Shown here piece after piece: positions 1 through 11,988 of a DNA stretch of 64,000 nucleotides. Position 1 is the stretch's first letter. Every line of letters starts with the position of its first letter. Position numbers and translations under genes: made by a program. Origin of the DNA: Eledone cirrhosa (taxonomy: Eukaryota > Mollusca > Cephalopoda > Octopoda > Eledonidae); NCBI GenBank assembly GCA_964016885.1, contig OZ024744.1, forward strand, positions 24,102,798 to 24,166,797, read 5' to 3'. A model generated the notes under the pieces. That model was not told the DNA's origin and ran no database searches. It was given only the letters and a program-made list of their open reading frames with translations.

Positions 1-272
1 AACTAACTCGTTTTATCAACAGTTCAACCTTAAGAACTGACTCGTGTTAACAACAGTTGAATCTTCAAATAAAACTCGTTTTAACAACAGTTGAATCTTA
101 AGAACTGACTCATTTTAACAACAGTTGAATCTTATGAACTGACTCGTTTTAACAACAGCTGAATCTTAAGATAAAACTCGTATTAACAACAGTTGAATCT
201 TAAGAACTGACTCGTTTTAACAACAGCTTAATCTTAAGATAAAACTTGTTTTAACAACAGTTGAATCTTAAG

Positions 273-306
273 AACTGACTCGTTTTAACAACAGTTGAAT
301 CTTAAG
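273..306 (+). repeat. Representative class A monomer (34 bp)
   Basis: This is a clean copy of the class A monomer: head AACTGA, then the conserved 28-base body. The class carries a dyad. AACTG at monomer positions 1-5 is the reverse complement of CAGTT at positions 20-24, with 14 bases between. The palindrome CTTAAG lies immediately outside on the left and four bases outside on the right. Common subtypes change the head or the next bases: AACTGATTCG, AACTGTCTCG, AACTGGCTCG, AACTAACTCG. Class A is a little richer in G+C (11 of 34) than class B. Confidence 0.95.
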
Positions 307-340
307 ATAAAACTCGTTTTAACAACAGTTGAATCTTAAG
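307..340 (+). repeat. Representative class B monomer (34 bp)
   Basis: This is a clean copy of the class B monomer: head ATAAAA, then the same 28-base body as class A. The classes differ at four of the six head positions. Class B lacks the class A dyad but has its own: TAAAAC at positions 2-7 mirrors GTTTTA at 10-15 around a two-base centre, a 14-bp near-palindrome. Common subtypes are ATAAAC (before CTCG), ATTAAA, ACAAAAC (before CCG), ATACAA, and a 33-bp form with one A missing from the head. It directly follows the class A example at 273-306, showing the 68-bp A-B dimer. Confidence 0.95.
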
Positions 341-2105
341 AACTAACTCGTTTTAACAACAGCTGAATCTTAAGATAAATCTCGTTTTAACAACAGTTGA
401 ATCTTAAGAACTGATTCGTGTTAACAACAGCTGAATCTTAAGATAAACTCGTTTTAACAACAGTTGAATCTTAAGATAAAACTCGTTTTAACAACAGTTG
501 AAACTTAAGAACTGATTCGTTTTAACAACAGCTGATTCTTAAGATAAACTCGTTTTAACAACAGTTGAATCTTAAGAACTGACTCATTTTAACAACAACT
601 GAATTTTAAGATAAACTCGTTTTAACAACAGTTGAATCTTAAGAACTGACTCGTTTTAACAACAGCTAAATCTTAAGATAAAACTCGTTTTAACAACATT
701 TGAATGTTAAGAACTAACTCGTGTTAACAACAGTTGAATCTTAAGATAAAACTCGTTTTATCAACAGTTGAATCTTAAGAACTGACTCGTTTTAACAACA
801 GTTGAATCTTAAGATAAAATCCGTTTTAACAACAGTTGAATCTTAAGAACTGATTCGTTTTAACAACAGTTCAAACTTAAGAACTGACTCGTTTTAACAA
901 CAGTTGAATCTTATGATAAAACTCATTTTAACAACAGTTGAATCTTAAGAACTGATTCGTTTTAACAACAGATGAATCTTAAGATAAACCTCGTTTTAAC
1001 AAAAGATGAATCTTAAGAACTGGCTCGTTTTAACAACAGTTGAATCTTAAGATATAACTCGTTTTAACAACAGTTGAATCTTAAGAACTGACTCGTTTTA
1101 ACAACAGTTCAACCTTAAGAACTGACTCGTTTAACAACAGTTGATTCTTCAAATAAAACTCGTTTTAACAACAGTTCAAACTTAAGAACTGACTCGTTTT
1201 AACAACAGTTGAATCTTAAGATAAAACTCGTTTTAACAACAGTTGAATCTTAAGAACTGATTCGTATTAACAACAGTTGAATATTAAGATAAAACTCGTT
1301 TTAACAACAGTTAAATCTTAAGAACTGACTCGTTTTAACAACAGTTGAATCTTAAGATAAAACTCGTTTTAACAACAGTTGAATCTTAAGAACTGTCTCG
1401 TTTTAACAACAGTTGAATCTTAAGAACTGACTCGTTTTAACAACAGTTGAATCTTATGATAAAACTCATTTTAACAACAGTTGAATCTTAAGATAAAACT
1501 CGTTTTAACAACAGTTGAATCTTAAGAACTGACTCGTTTTAACAACAGTTGAATCTTAAGATAAAACTCGTTTTAACGACAGTTGAATCTTAAGAACTGA
1601 CTCGTTTTAACAACAGTTGAATCTTAAGAACTGACTCGTTTTATAAACAGTTCAACCTTAAGTACTGACTCGTTTTAACAACAGTTGAATCTTCAAATAT
1701 AACTCGTTTTAACAACAGTTGAATTTTAAGAACTGACTCGTTTTAACAACAGTTGAATCTTAAGATAAAACTCGTTTTAACAACAGTTGAATCTTAAGAA
1801 CTGACTCGTTTTAACAACAGCTGAATCTTAAGATAAAACTCGTTTTAACAACAGTTGAATCTTAAGAACTGACTCGTTTTAACAACAGATGAATCTTAAG
1901 AACTGACTCGTTTTAATAACAGTTGAACCTTAAGAACTGACTCGTTTAACAACAGTTGAATCTTCAAATAAAACTCGTTTTAACAACAGTTGAATCTTAA
2001 TAACTGACTCGTTTTATCAACAGTTCAACCTTAAGAACTGACTCATTTTAACAACATTTGAATCTTCAAATAAAACTCGTTTTAACAACAGTTGAATGTT
2101 AAGAA

Positions 2106-2172
2106 CTGATTCGTTTTAACAACAGCTGAATCTTAAGATAAACTCGTTTTAACAACAGTTGAATCTTAAGAT
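2106..2172 (+). repeat. Linked variant dimer: TTCG/CAGCTG monomer plus 33-bp class B
   Basis: A class A monomer with AACTGATTCG and CAGCTG in place of CAGTTG is followed by a class B monomer whose head has lost an A (ATAAACTCG). The three changes travel together at many sites, for example near 404-450, 507-560, 2,106, 2,889, 7,336, 11,585, 18,920, 42,220 and 48,300. They were therefore inherited as one dimer, not acquired independently. Exact ends here are approximate to a few bases. Confidence 0.75.
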
Positions 2173-2374
2173 AAACCTCGTTTTAACAACAGTTTAATCT
2201 TAAGAACTGACTCGTTTTAACAACAGTTGAATCTTAAGATAAAATTCGTTTTAACAACAGTTGAATCTTAAGAACTGATTCGTTTTAACAACAGTTCAAA
2301 CTTAAGAACTGACTCGTTTTAACAACAGTTGAATCTTAAGATAAAACTCGTTTTAACAACAGTTGAATCTTAAG

Positions 2375-5300
2375 AACTGTCTCGTTTTAACAACAGTTGA
2401 ATCTTAAGAACTGACTCGTTTTAACAACAGTTGAATCTTATGATAAAACTCGTTTTAACAACAGTTGAATCTTAAGAACTGACTCGTTTTAACAACAGTT
2501 GAATCTTAAGATAAAACTCGTTTTAACAACAGTTTAATCTTAAGAACTGACTCGTTTTATAAACAGTTCAACCTTAAGAACTGACTCGTTTTAACAACAG
2601 TTGAATCTTCAAATAAAACTCGTTTTAGCAACAGTTGAATCTTAAGAACTGACTCGTTTTAATAACAGTTGAATCTTAAGATAAAACTCGTTCTAACAAC
2701 AGTTGAATCTTAAGAACTGACTCGTTTTAACAACAGCTGAATTTTAAGATAAAACTCGTTTTAACAACAGTTGAATCTTAATAACTGACTCGTTTTATCA
2801 ACAGTTCAACCTTAAGAACTGACTCATTTTAACAACATTTGAATCTTCAAATAAAACTCGTTTTAACAACAGTTGAATGTTAAGAACTGATTCGTTTTAA
2901 CAACAGCTGAATCCTAAGATAAACTCGTTTTAACAACAGTTGAATCTTAAGATAAACCTCGTTTTAACAACAGTTTAATCTTAAGAACTGACTCGTTTTA
3001 ACAACAGTTGAATCTTAAGATAAAATTCGTTTTAACAACAGTTGAATCTTAAGAACTGATTCGTTTTAACAACAGTTCAAACTTAAGAACTGACTCGTTT
3101 TAACAACAGTTGAATCTTAAGATAAAACTCGTTTTAACAACAGTTGAATCTTAAGAACTGATTCGTATTAACAACAGTTGAATATTAAGATAAAACTCGT
3201 TTTAACAACAGTTAAATCTTAAGAACTGTCTCGTTTTAACGATAGTTGAATCTTAAGAACTGACTCGTTTTAACAACAGTTGAATCTTATGATAAAACTC
3301 GTTTTAACAACAGTTGAATCTTAAGAACTGACTCGTTTTAACAACAGTTGAATCTTAAGAACTGACTCGTTTTATAAACAGTTCAACCTTAAGAACTGAC
3401 TCGTTTTAACAACAGTTGAATCTTCAAATAAAACTCGTTTTAACAACAGTTGAATATTAAGAACTGACTCGTTTTAACAGCAGTTGAATCTTAATATAAA
3501 ACTCGTTTTAACAACAGTTGAATCTTAAGATAAAATTTGTTTTAACAATAGTTGAATCGTAAGAACTGACTCGTTTTAATAACAGTTGAATCTTAAGATA
3601 GAACTCGTTTTAACAACAGTTGAATCTTAAGAACTGACTCGTTTTAACAACAGCTGAATTTTAAGATAAAACTCGTTTTAACAACAGTTGAATCTTAAGA
3701 ACTGACTCGTTTTATCAACAGTTCAACCTTAAGAACTGATTCATTTTAACAACAGTTGAATCTTCAAATAAAACTCGTTTTAACAACAGTTGAATGTTAA
3801 GAACTGAATCGTTTTAACAACAGCTGAATCTTAAGATAAACTCGTTTTAACAACAGTTGAATCTTAAGATAAACCTCGTTTTAACATCAGTTTAATCTTA
3901 AGAACTGAATCGTTTTAACAACAGTTGAATCTTAAGATAAAATTCGTTTTAACAATAGTTGAATCTTAAGAACTGATTCGTTTTAACAACAGTTCAAACT
4001 TAAGAACTGACTCGTTTTAACAACAGCTGAATCTTAAGAACTGATTCGTATTAACAACAGCTGAATCTTAAGATAAACTCGTTTTAACAACAGTTGAATC
4101 TTAAGATAAAACTCGTTTTAACTACAGTTGAATCTTAAGAACTGACTCGTTTTAACAACAGCTGAATCTTAAGATAAACCTCGTTTTAACAACAGTTGTA
4201 TCTTAAGAACTGATTCGTTTTAACAACAGATGAATCTTAAGATAAACCTCGTTTTAACAACAGTTGAATCTTGAGAACTGGCTCGTTTAAACAACAGTTG
4301 AATCTTAAGATAAAACTCGTTTTAACAACAGTTGAATCTTAAGAACTGACTCGTTTTAACAACAGTTGAATCTTAAGATAAAACTCGTTTTAACAACAGT
4401 TGAATCTTAAGAACTGACTCGTTTTAACAACAGCTGAATCTTAAGATAAAACTCGTATTAACAACAGTTGAATCTTAAGAACTGACTCGTTTTATCAACA
4501 GTTCAACCTTAAGAACTGACTCGTTTTAACAACAGTTGAATCTTCAAATAAAACTCGTTTTAACAACAGTTGAATTCAAAGAACTGACTCGTTTTAACAA
4601 CAGTTGAATCTTAAGATAAAACTCGTTTTAACAACAGTTGAATCTTGAGAACTGGCTCGTTTAAACAACAGTTGAATCTTAAGAACTGACTCGTTTTAAC
4701 AACAGTTGAATCTTAAGAACTGACTCGTTTTAACAACAGTTGAATCTTAAGATAAAACTCGTTTTAACAACAGTTGAATCTTAAGAACTGACTCGTTTTA
4801 ACAACAGCTGAATCTTAAGATAAAACTCGTATTAACAACAGTTGAATCTTAAGAACTGACTCGTTTTATCAACAGTTCAACCTTAAGAACTGACTCGTTT
4901 TAACAACAGTTGAATCTTCAAATAAAACTCGTTTTAACAACAGTTGAATCTAAAGAACTGACTCGTTTTAACAACAGCTGAATCTTAAGATTAAACTCGT
5001 TTTAACAACAGTTGAATCTTAAGACAAAACCCGTTTTAACAACAGTTCAATCTTAAGAACTTTCTCGTTTTAACAACAGTTGAATCTTAAGATAAACCTC
5101 GTTTTAACAACAGTTTAATCTTAAGAACTGACTCGTTTTAACAACAGTTGAATCCTAAGATAAAATTCGTTTTAACAACAGTTGAATCTTAAGAACTGAC
5201 TCGTTTTATAAACAGTTCAACCTAAAGAACTGACTCGTTTTAACAACTGTTGAATCTTCAAATAAAACTCGTTTTAACGACAGTTGAATATTAAGAACTG

Positions 5301-6791
5301 ACTCGTTTTAACAGCAGTTGAATCTTAATCTAAAACTCGTTTTAATAACAGTTGAATCTTAAGATAAAACTCGTTTTAACAACAGTTTAATCTTAAGAAC
5401 TGACTCGTTTTAACAACAGTTGAATTTTAAGATAAAACTCGTTTTAACAACAGTTGAATCTTAAGAACTGACTCGTTTTATCAACAGTTCAACCTTAAGA
5501 ACTGACTCATTTTAACAAAAGTTGAATCTTCAAATAACACTCGTTTTAACAACAGTTCACTGTTAAGAACTAATTCGTTTTAACAACAGCTGAATCTGAA
5601 GATAAAACTCGTTTTAACAACAGTTGAATCTTAAGATAAAACTCGTTTTAACAACAGTTGAATCTTAAGAACTGACTCGTTTTAACAACAGCTGAATTTT
5701 AAGATAAAACTCGTTTTAACAACAGTTGAATCTTAAGAACTGACTCGTTTTATCAACAGTTCAACCTTAAGAAATGACTCATTTTAACAAAAGTTGAATC
5801 TTAAAATAAAACTCGTTTTAACAACAGTTGAATCTTAAGATAAAACTCGTTTTAACAACAGTTGAATCTTAAGAACTGTCTCGTTTTAACAACAGTTGAA
5901 TCTTAAGAACTAACTCGTTTTAACAACAGTTGAATCTTAAGAACTGACTCGTTTTAACAACAGTTGAATCTTAAGAACTGACTCGATTTATAAACAGTTC
6001 AACCTTAAGAACTGACTCGTTTTAACAACAGTTGAATCTTCAAATAAAACTCGTTTTAACAACAGTTGAATATTAAGAACTGACTCGTTTTAACAGCAGT
6101 TGAATCTTAATATAAAACTCGTTTTAACAACAGTTGAATCTTAATATAAAACTCGTTTTAACAACAGTTGAATCTTAAGAACTGACTCGTTTTAATAACA
6201 GTTGAATCTTAAGATAGAACTCGTTTTAACAACAGTTGAATCTTAAGAACTCACTCGTTTTATCAACAGTTCAACCTTAAGAACTGACTCATTTTAACAA
6301 CAGTTGAATCTTCAAATAAAACTCGTTTTAACAACAGTTGAATCTTAAGAACTGACTCGTTTTAACATCAGCTAAATCTTAAGATAAAACTCGTTTTAAC
6401 AACAGTTGAATCTTAAGAACTAACTCGTGTTAACAACAGTTGAATCTTAAGATAAACCTCGTTTTAACAACAGTTTAATCTTAAGAACTGACTCGTTTTA
6501 ACAACAGTTGAATCTTAAGATAAAATTCGTTTTAACAACAGTTGAATCTTAAGAACTGATTCGTTTTAACAACAGTTCAAACTTAAGAACTGACTCGTTT
6601 TAACAACAGTTGAATCTTAAGATAAAACTCGTTTTAACAACAGTTGAATCTTAAGAACTGATTCGTATTAACAACAGTTGAATATTAAGATAAAACTCGT
6701 TTTAACAACAGTTAAATGTTAAGAACTGACTCGTTTTAACAACAGTTGAATCTTAAGATAAAACTCGTTTTAACAACAGTTGAATCTTAAG
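2375..6791. repeat. HOR family 1, copy 1 (about 4.4 kb)
   Basis: This is the first of three successive copies of a multi-kilobase higher-order repeat. Rare variants repeat at a constant offset of about 4,450 bp in the next copy: the ACAACATTTG form at 2,832 and 7,282, CGTTTTAGCA at 2,621 and 7,071, CCTAAAG at 5,221 and 9,673, GTTCAC at 5,555 and 10,006, and GTTTAAAC at 4,285/4,659 and 8,737/9,110. The offset drifts by whole monomers toward the right end (4,485 near 5,984; 4,586 near 6,365), showing monomer-sized gains and losses. The boundaries are approximate and set at the shared AACTGTCTCG monomer. Confidence 0.85.
4276..4309 (+). repeat. GTTTAAAC-bearing monomer subtype
   Basis: This class A subtype reads AACTGGCTCGTTTAAACAAC. 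A T-to-A change creates the eight-base palindrome GTTTAAAC (the PmeI site). The palindrome occurs at 4,285, 4,659, 8,737, 9,110 and 13,931 in HOR family 1 and at least once in most later HOR units. It is usually preceded by a GTTGAATCTTGAG or GTTGCATCTTGAG/TTAAG ending. Because it is rare and one per block, it is a convenient register mark for the higher-order structure. Confidence 0.88.
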
Positions 6792-9700
6792 AACTGTCTC
6801 GTTTTAACAACAGTTGAATCTTAAGAACTGACTCGTTTTAACAACAGTTGAATCTTATGATAAAACTCGTTTTAACAACAGTTGAATCTTAAGAACTGAC
6901 TCGTTTTAACAACAGTTGAATCTTAAGATAAAACTCGTTTTAACAACAGTTGAATCTTAAGAACTGACTCGTTTAACAACAGTTTAATCTTAAGAACTGA
7001 CTCGTTTTATAAACAGTTCAACCTTAAGAACTGACTCGTTTTAACAACAGTTGAATCTTCAAATAAAACTCGTTTTAGCAACAGTTGAATCTTAAGAACT
7101 GACTCGTTTTAATAACAGTTGAATCTTAAGATAAAACTCGTTTTAACAACAGTTGAATCTTAAGAACTGACTCGTTTTAACAACAGCTGAATTTTAAGAT
7201 AAAACTCGTTTTAACAACAGTTGAATCTTAATAACTGACTCGTTTTATCAACAGTTCAACCTTAAGAACTGACTCATTTTAACAACATTTGAATCTTCAA
7301 ATAAAACTCGTTTTAACAACAGTTGAATGTTAAGAACTGATTCGTTTTAACAACAGCTGAATCTTAAGATAAACTCGTTTTAACAACAGTTGAATCTTAA
7401 GATAAACCTCGTTTTAACAACAGTTTAATCTTAAGAACTGACTCGTTTTAACAACAGTTGAATCTTAAGATAAAATTCGTTTTAACAACAGTTGAATCTT
7501 AAGAACTGATTCGTTTTAACAACAGTTCAAACTTAAGAACTGACTCGTTTTAACAACAGTTGAATCTTAAGATAAAACTCGTTTTAACAACAGTTGAATC
7601 TTAAGAACTGATTCGTATTAACAACAGTTGAATATTAAGATAAAACTCGTTTTAACAACAGTTAAATCTTAAGAACTGTCTCGTTTTAACAATAGTTGAA
7701 TCTTAAGAACTGACTCGTTTTAACAACAGTTGAATCTTATGATAAAACTCGTTTTAACAACAGTTGAATCTTAAGAACTGACTCGTTTTAACAACAGTTG
7801 AATCTTAAGAACTGACTCGTTTTATAAACAGTTCAACCTTAAGAACTGACTCGTTTTAACAACAGTTGAATCTTCAAATAAAACTCGTTTTAACAACAGT
7901 TGAATATTAAGAACTGACTCGTTTTAACAGCAGTTGAATCTTAATATAAAACTCGTTTTAACAACAGTTGAATCTTAAGATAAAACTTGTTTTAACAACA
8001 GTTGAATCGTAAGAACTGACTCGTTTTAATAACAGTTGAATCTTAAGATAGAACTCGTTTTAACAACAGTTGAATCTTAAGAACTGACTCGTTTTAACAA
8101 CAGCTGAATTTTAAGATAAAACTCGTTTTAACAACAGTTGAATCTTAAGAACTGACTCGTTTTATCAACAGTTCAACCTTAAGAACTGACTCATTTTAAC
8201 AACAGTTGAATCTTCAAATAAAACTCGTTTTAACAACAGTTGAATGTTAAGAACTGAATCGTTTTAACAACAGCTGAATCTTAAGATAAACTCGTTTTAA
8301 CAACAGTTGAATCTTAAGATAAACCTCGTTTTAACATCAGTTTAATCTTAAGAACTGAATCGTTTTAACAACAGTTGAATCTTAAGATAAAATTCGTTTT
8401 AACAATAGTTGAATCTTAAGAACTGATTCGTTTTAACAACAGTTCAAACTTAAGAACTGACTCGTTTTAACAACAGCTGAATCTTAAGAACTGATTCGTA
8501 TTAACAACAGCTGAATCTTAAGATAAACTCGTTTTAACAACAGTTGATTTCTTAAGATACAACTCGTTTTAACTACAGTTGAATCTTAAGAACTGACTCG
8601 TTTTAACAACAGCTGAATCTTAAGATAAACCTCGTTTTAACAACAGTTGTATCTTAAGAACTGATTCGTTTTAACAACAGATGAATCTTAAGATAAACCT
8701 CGTTTTAACAACAGTTGAATCTTGAGAACTGGCTCGTTTAAACAACAGTTGAATCTTAAGATAAAACTCGTTTTAACAACAGTTGAATCTTAAGAACTGA
8801 CTCGTTTTAACAACAGTTGAATCTTAAGATAAAACTCGTTTTAACAACAGTTGAATCTTAAGAACTGACTCGTTTTAACAACAGCTGAATCTTAAGATAA
8901 AACTCGTATTAACAACAGTTGAATCTTAAGAACTGACTCGTTTTATCAACAGTTCAACCTTAAGAACTGACTCGTTTTAACAACAGTTGAATCTTCAAAT
9001 AAAACTCGTTTTAACAACAGTTGAATCTAAAGAACTGACTCGTTTTAACAACAGTTGAATCTTAAGATAAAACTCGTTTTAACAACAGTTGAATCTTGAG
9101 AACTGGCTCGTTTAAACAACAGTTGAATCTTAAGAACTGACTCGTTTTAACAACAGTTGAATCTTAAGAACTGACTCGTTTTAACAACAGTTGAATCTTA
9201 AGATAAAACTCGTTTTAACAACAGTTGAATCTTAAGAACTGACTCGTTTTAACAACAGCTGAATCTTAAGATAAAACTCGTATTAACAACAGTTGAATCT
9301 TAAGAACTGACTCGTTTTATCAACAGTTCAACCTTAAGAACTGACTCGTTTTAACAACAGTTGAATCTTCAAATAAAACTCGTTTTAACAACAGTTGAAT
9401 CTAAAGAACTGACTCGTTTTAACAACAGCTGAATCTTAAGATTAAACTCGTTTTAACAACAGTTGAATCTTAAGACAAAACCCGTTTTAACAACAGTTCA
9501 ATCTTAAGAACTTTCTCGTTTTAACAACAGTTGAATCTTAAGAAAAACCTCGTTTTAACAACAGTTTAATCTTAAGAACTGACTCGTTTTAACAACAGTT
9601 GAATCCTAAGATAAAATTCGTTTTAACAACAGTTGAATCTTAAGAACTGACTCGTTTTATAAACAGTTCAACCTAAAGAACTGACTCGTTTTAACAACTG

Positions 9701-11988
9701 TTGAATCTTCAAATAAAACTCGTTTTAACGACAGTTGAATATTAAGAACTGACTCGTTTTAACAGCAGTTGAATCTTAATCTAAAACTCGTTTTAATAAC
9801 AGTTGAATCTTAAGATAAAACTCGTTTTAACAACAGTTTAATCTTAAGAACTGACTCGTTTTAACAACAGTTGAATTTTAAGATAAAACTCGTTTTAACA
9901 ACAGTTGAATCTTAAGAACTGACTCGTTTTATCAACAGTTCAACCTTAAGAACTGACTCATTTTAACAAAAGTTGAATCTTCAAATAAAACTCGTTTTAA
10001 CAACAGTTCACTGTTAAGAACTAATTCGTTTTAACAACAGCTGAATCTGAAGATAAAACTCGTTTTAACAACAGTTGAATCTTAAGATAAAACTCGTTTT
10101 AACAACAGTTGAATCTTAAGAACTGACTCGTTTTAACAACAGCTGAATCTTAAGATAAAACTCGTTTTAACAACAGTTGAATCTTAAGAACTGACTCGTT
10201 TTATCAACAGTTCAACCTTAAGAACTGACTCATTTTAACAAAAGTTGAATCTTAAAATAAAACTCGTTTTAACAACAGTTGAATCTTAAGAACTGACTCA
10301 TTTTAACAACAGTTGAATCTTAAGATAAAACTCGTTTTAACAACAGTTGAATCTTAAGAACTGTCTCGTTTTAACAACAGTTGAATCTTAAGAACTAACT
10401 CGTTTTAACAACAGTTGAATCTTAAGAACTGACTCGTTTTAACAACAGTTGAATCTTAAGAACTGACTCGATTTATAAACAGTTCAACCTTAAGAACTGA
10501 CTCGTTTTAACAACAGTTGAATCTTCAAATAAAACTCGTTTTAACAACAGTTGAATATTAAGAACTGACTCGTTTTAACAGCAGTTGAATCTTAATATAA
10601 AACTCGTTTTAACAACAGTTGAATCTTAATATAAAACTCGTTTTAACAACAGTTGAATCTTAAGAACTGACTCGTTTTAATAACAGTTGAATCTTAAGAT
10701 AGAACTCGTTTTAACAACAGTTGAATCTTAAGAACTCACTCGTTTTATCAACAGTTCAACCTTAAGAACTGACTCATTTTAACAACAGTTGAATCTTCAA
10801 ATAAAACTCGTTTTAACAACAGTTGAATCTTAAGAACTGATTCGTTTTAACAACAGCTGAATCTTAAGATAAACTCGTTTTAACAACAGTTGAATCTTAA
10901 GATAAAATTCGTTTTAACAACAGTTGAATCTTAAGAACTGACTCGTTTTAACATCAGCTAAATCTTAAGATAAAACTCGTTTTAACAACAGTTGAATCTT
11001 AAGAACTAACTCGTGTTAACAACAGTTGAATCTTAAGATAAAACTCGTTTTAACAACAGTTGAATCTTAAGAACTGTCTCGTTTTAACAACAGTTGAATC
11101 TTAAGAACTGACTCGTTTTAACAACAGTTGAATCTTATGATAAAACTCTTTTTAACAACAGTTGAATCTTAAGATAAAACTCGTTTTAACAACAGTTGAA
11201 TCTTAAGAACTGACTCGTTTTAACAACAGTTTAATCTTAAGAACTGACTCGTTTTATAAACAGTTCAACCTTAAGAACTGACTCGTTTTAACAACAGTTG
11301 AATCTTCAAATAAAACTCGTTTTAACAACAGTTGAATATTAAGAACTGACTCGTTTTAACAGCAGTTGAATCTTAATATAAAACTCGTTTTAACAACAGT
11401 TGAATCTTAAGAACTGACTCGTTTTAATAACAGTTGAATCTTAAGATAAAACTCGTTTTAACAACAGTTGAATCTTAATAACTGACTCGTTTTATCAACA
11501 GTTCAACCTTAAGAACTGACTCATTTTAACAACATTTGAATCTTCAAATAAAACTCGTTTTAACAACAGTTGAAAGTTAAGAACTGATTCGTTTTAACAA
11601 CAGCTGAATCTTAAGATAAACTCGTTTTAACAACAGTTGAATCTTAAGATAAACCTCGTTTTAACAACAGTTTAATCTTAAGAACTGACTCGTTTTAACA
11701 ACAGTTGAATCTTAAGATAAAATTCGTTTTAACAACAGTTGAATCTTAAGAACTGATTCGTTTTAACAACAGTTCAAACTTAAGAACTGACTCGTTTTAA
11801 CAACAGTTGAATCTTAAGATAAAACTCGTTTTAACAACAGTTGAATCTTAAGAACTGATTCGTATTAACAACAGTTGAATATTAAGATAAAACTCGTTTT
11901 AACAACAGTTAAATCTTAAGAACTGACTCGTTTTAACAACAGTTGAATCTTAAGATAAAACTCGTTTTAACAACAGTTGAATCTTAAG
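6792..11988. repeat. HOR family 1, copy 2 (about 5.2 kb)
   Basis: This copy matches copy 1 at an offset of about 4,450 bp over most of its length and copy 3 at about 5,196 bp at its left end (7,071 to 12,267; 7,282 to 12,478; 7,632 to 12,828). The offset to copy 3 falls to 4,923-4,924 near 9,673-10,006, then rises to 4,992 near 10,469, so copies differ by whole-monomer indels. Its right end (about 10.9-11.9 kb) holds extra material related to the start of the unit, consistent with an internal duplication of about 950 bp (marker at 6,682 and 7,632; again at 11,879 and 12,828). Confidence 0.83.

Larger units (their letters stand above)
1..2374. repeat. Array segment 1: mixed A/B monomers without a clear long HOR
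   Basis: The window opens with class A and B monomers in loose alternation and many scattered single-base variants, including CAGCTG forms, a GTGTTAAC form and several TTCAACC forms. Short runs recur: a stretch near 1,141-1,320 resembles 6,570-6,720, and one near 2,051 repeats at 2,832 (offset 781 at two markers). I could not follow any block copy of several kilobases here, unlike the rest of the window. It may be an older or less homogenised part, or its duplicates may lie upstream. No gene or other element is visible. Confidence 0.7.

Noticed and set aside
273..306. loxP/FRT-like recombination site, because these are also 34 bp
   Set aside because: The monomer lacks 13-base inverted arms around an 8-base core. 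The shared length is coincidence.
2106..2139. CENP-B box in the TTCG monomer subtype
   Set aside because: ATTCGTTTTAACAACAG fits the left half of the core pattern (TTCG, four bases, then A), but the essential right-hand CGGG is absent (AACA instead). I do not call a CENP-B box.
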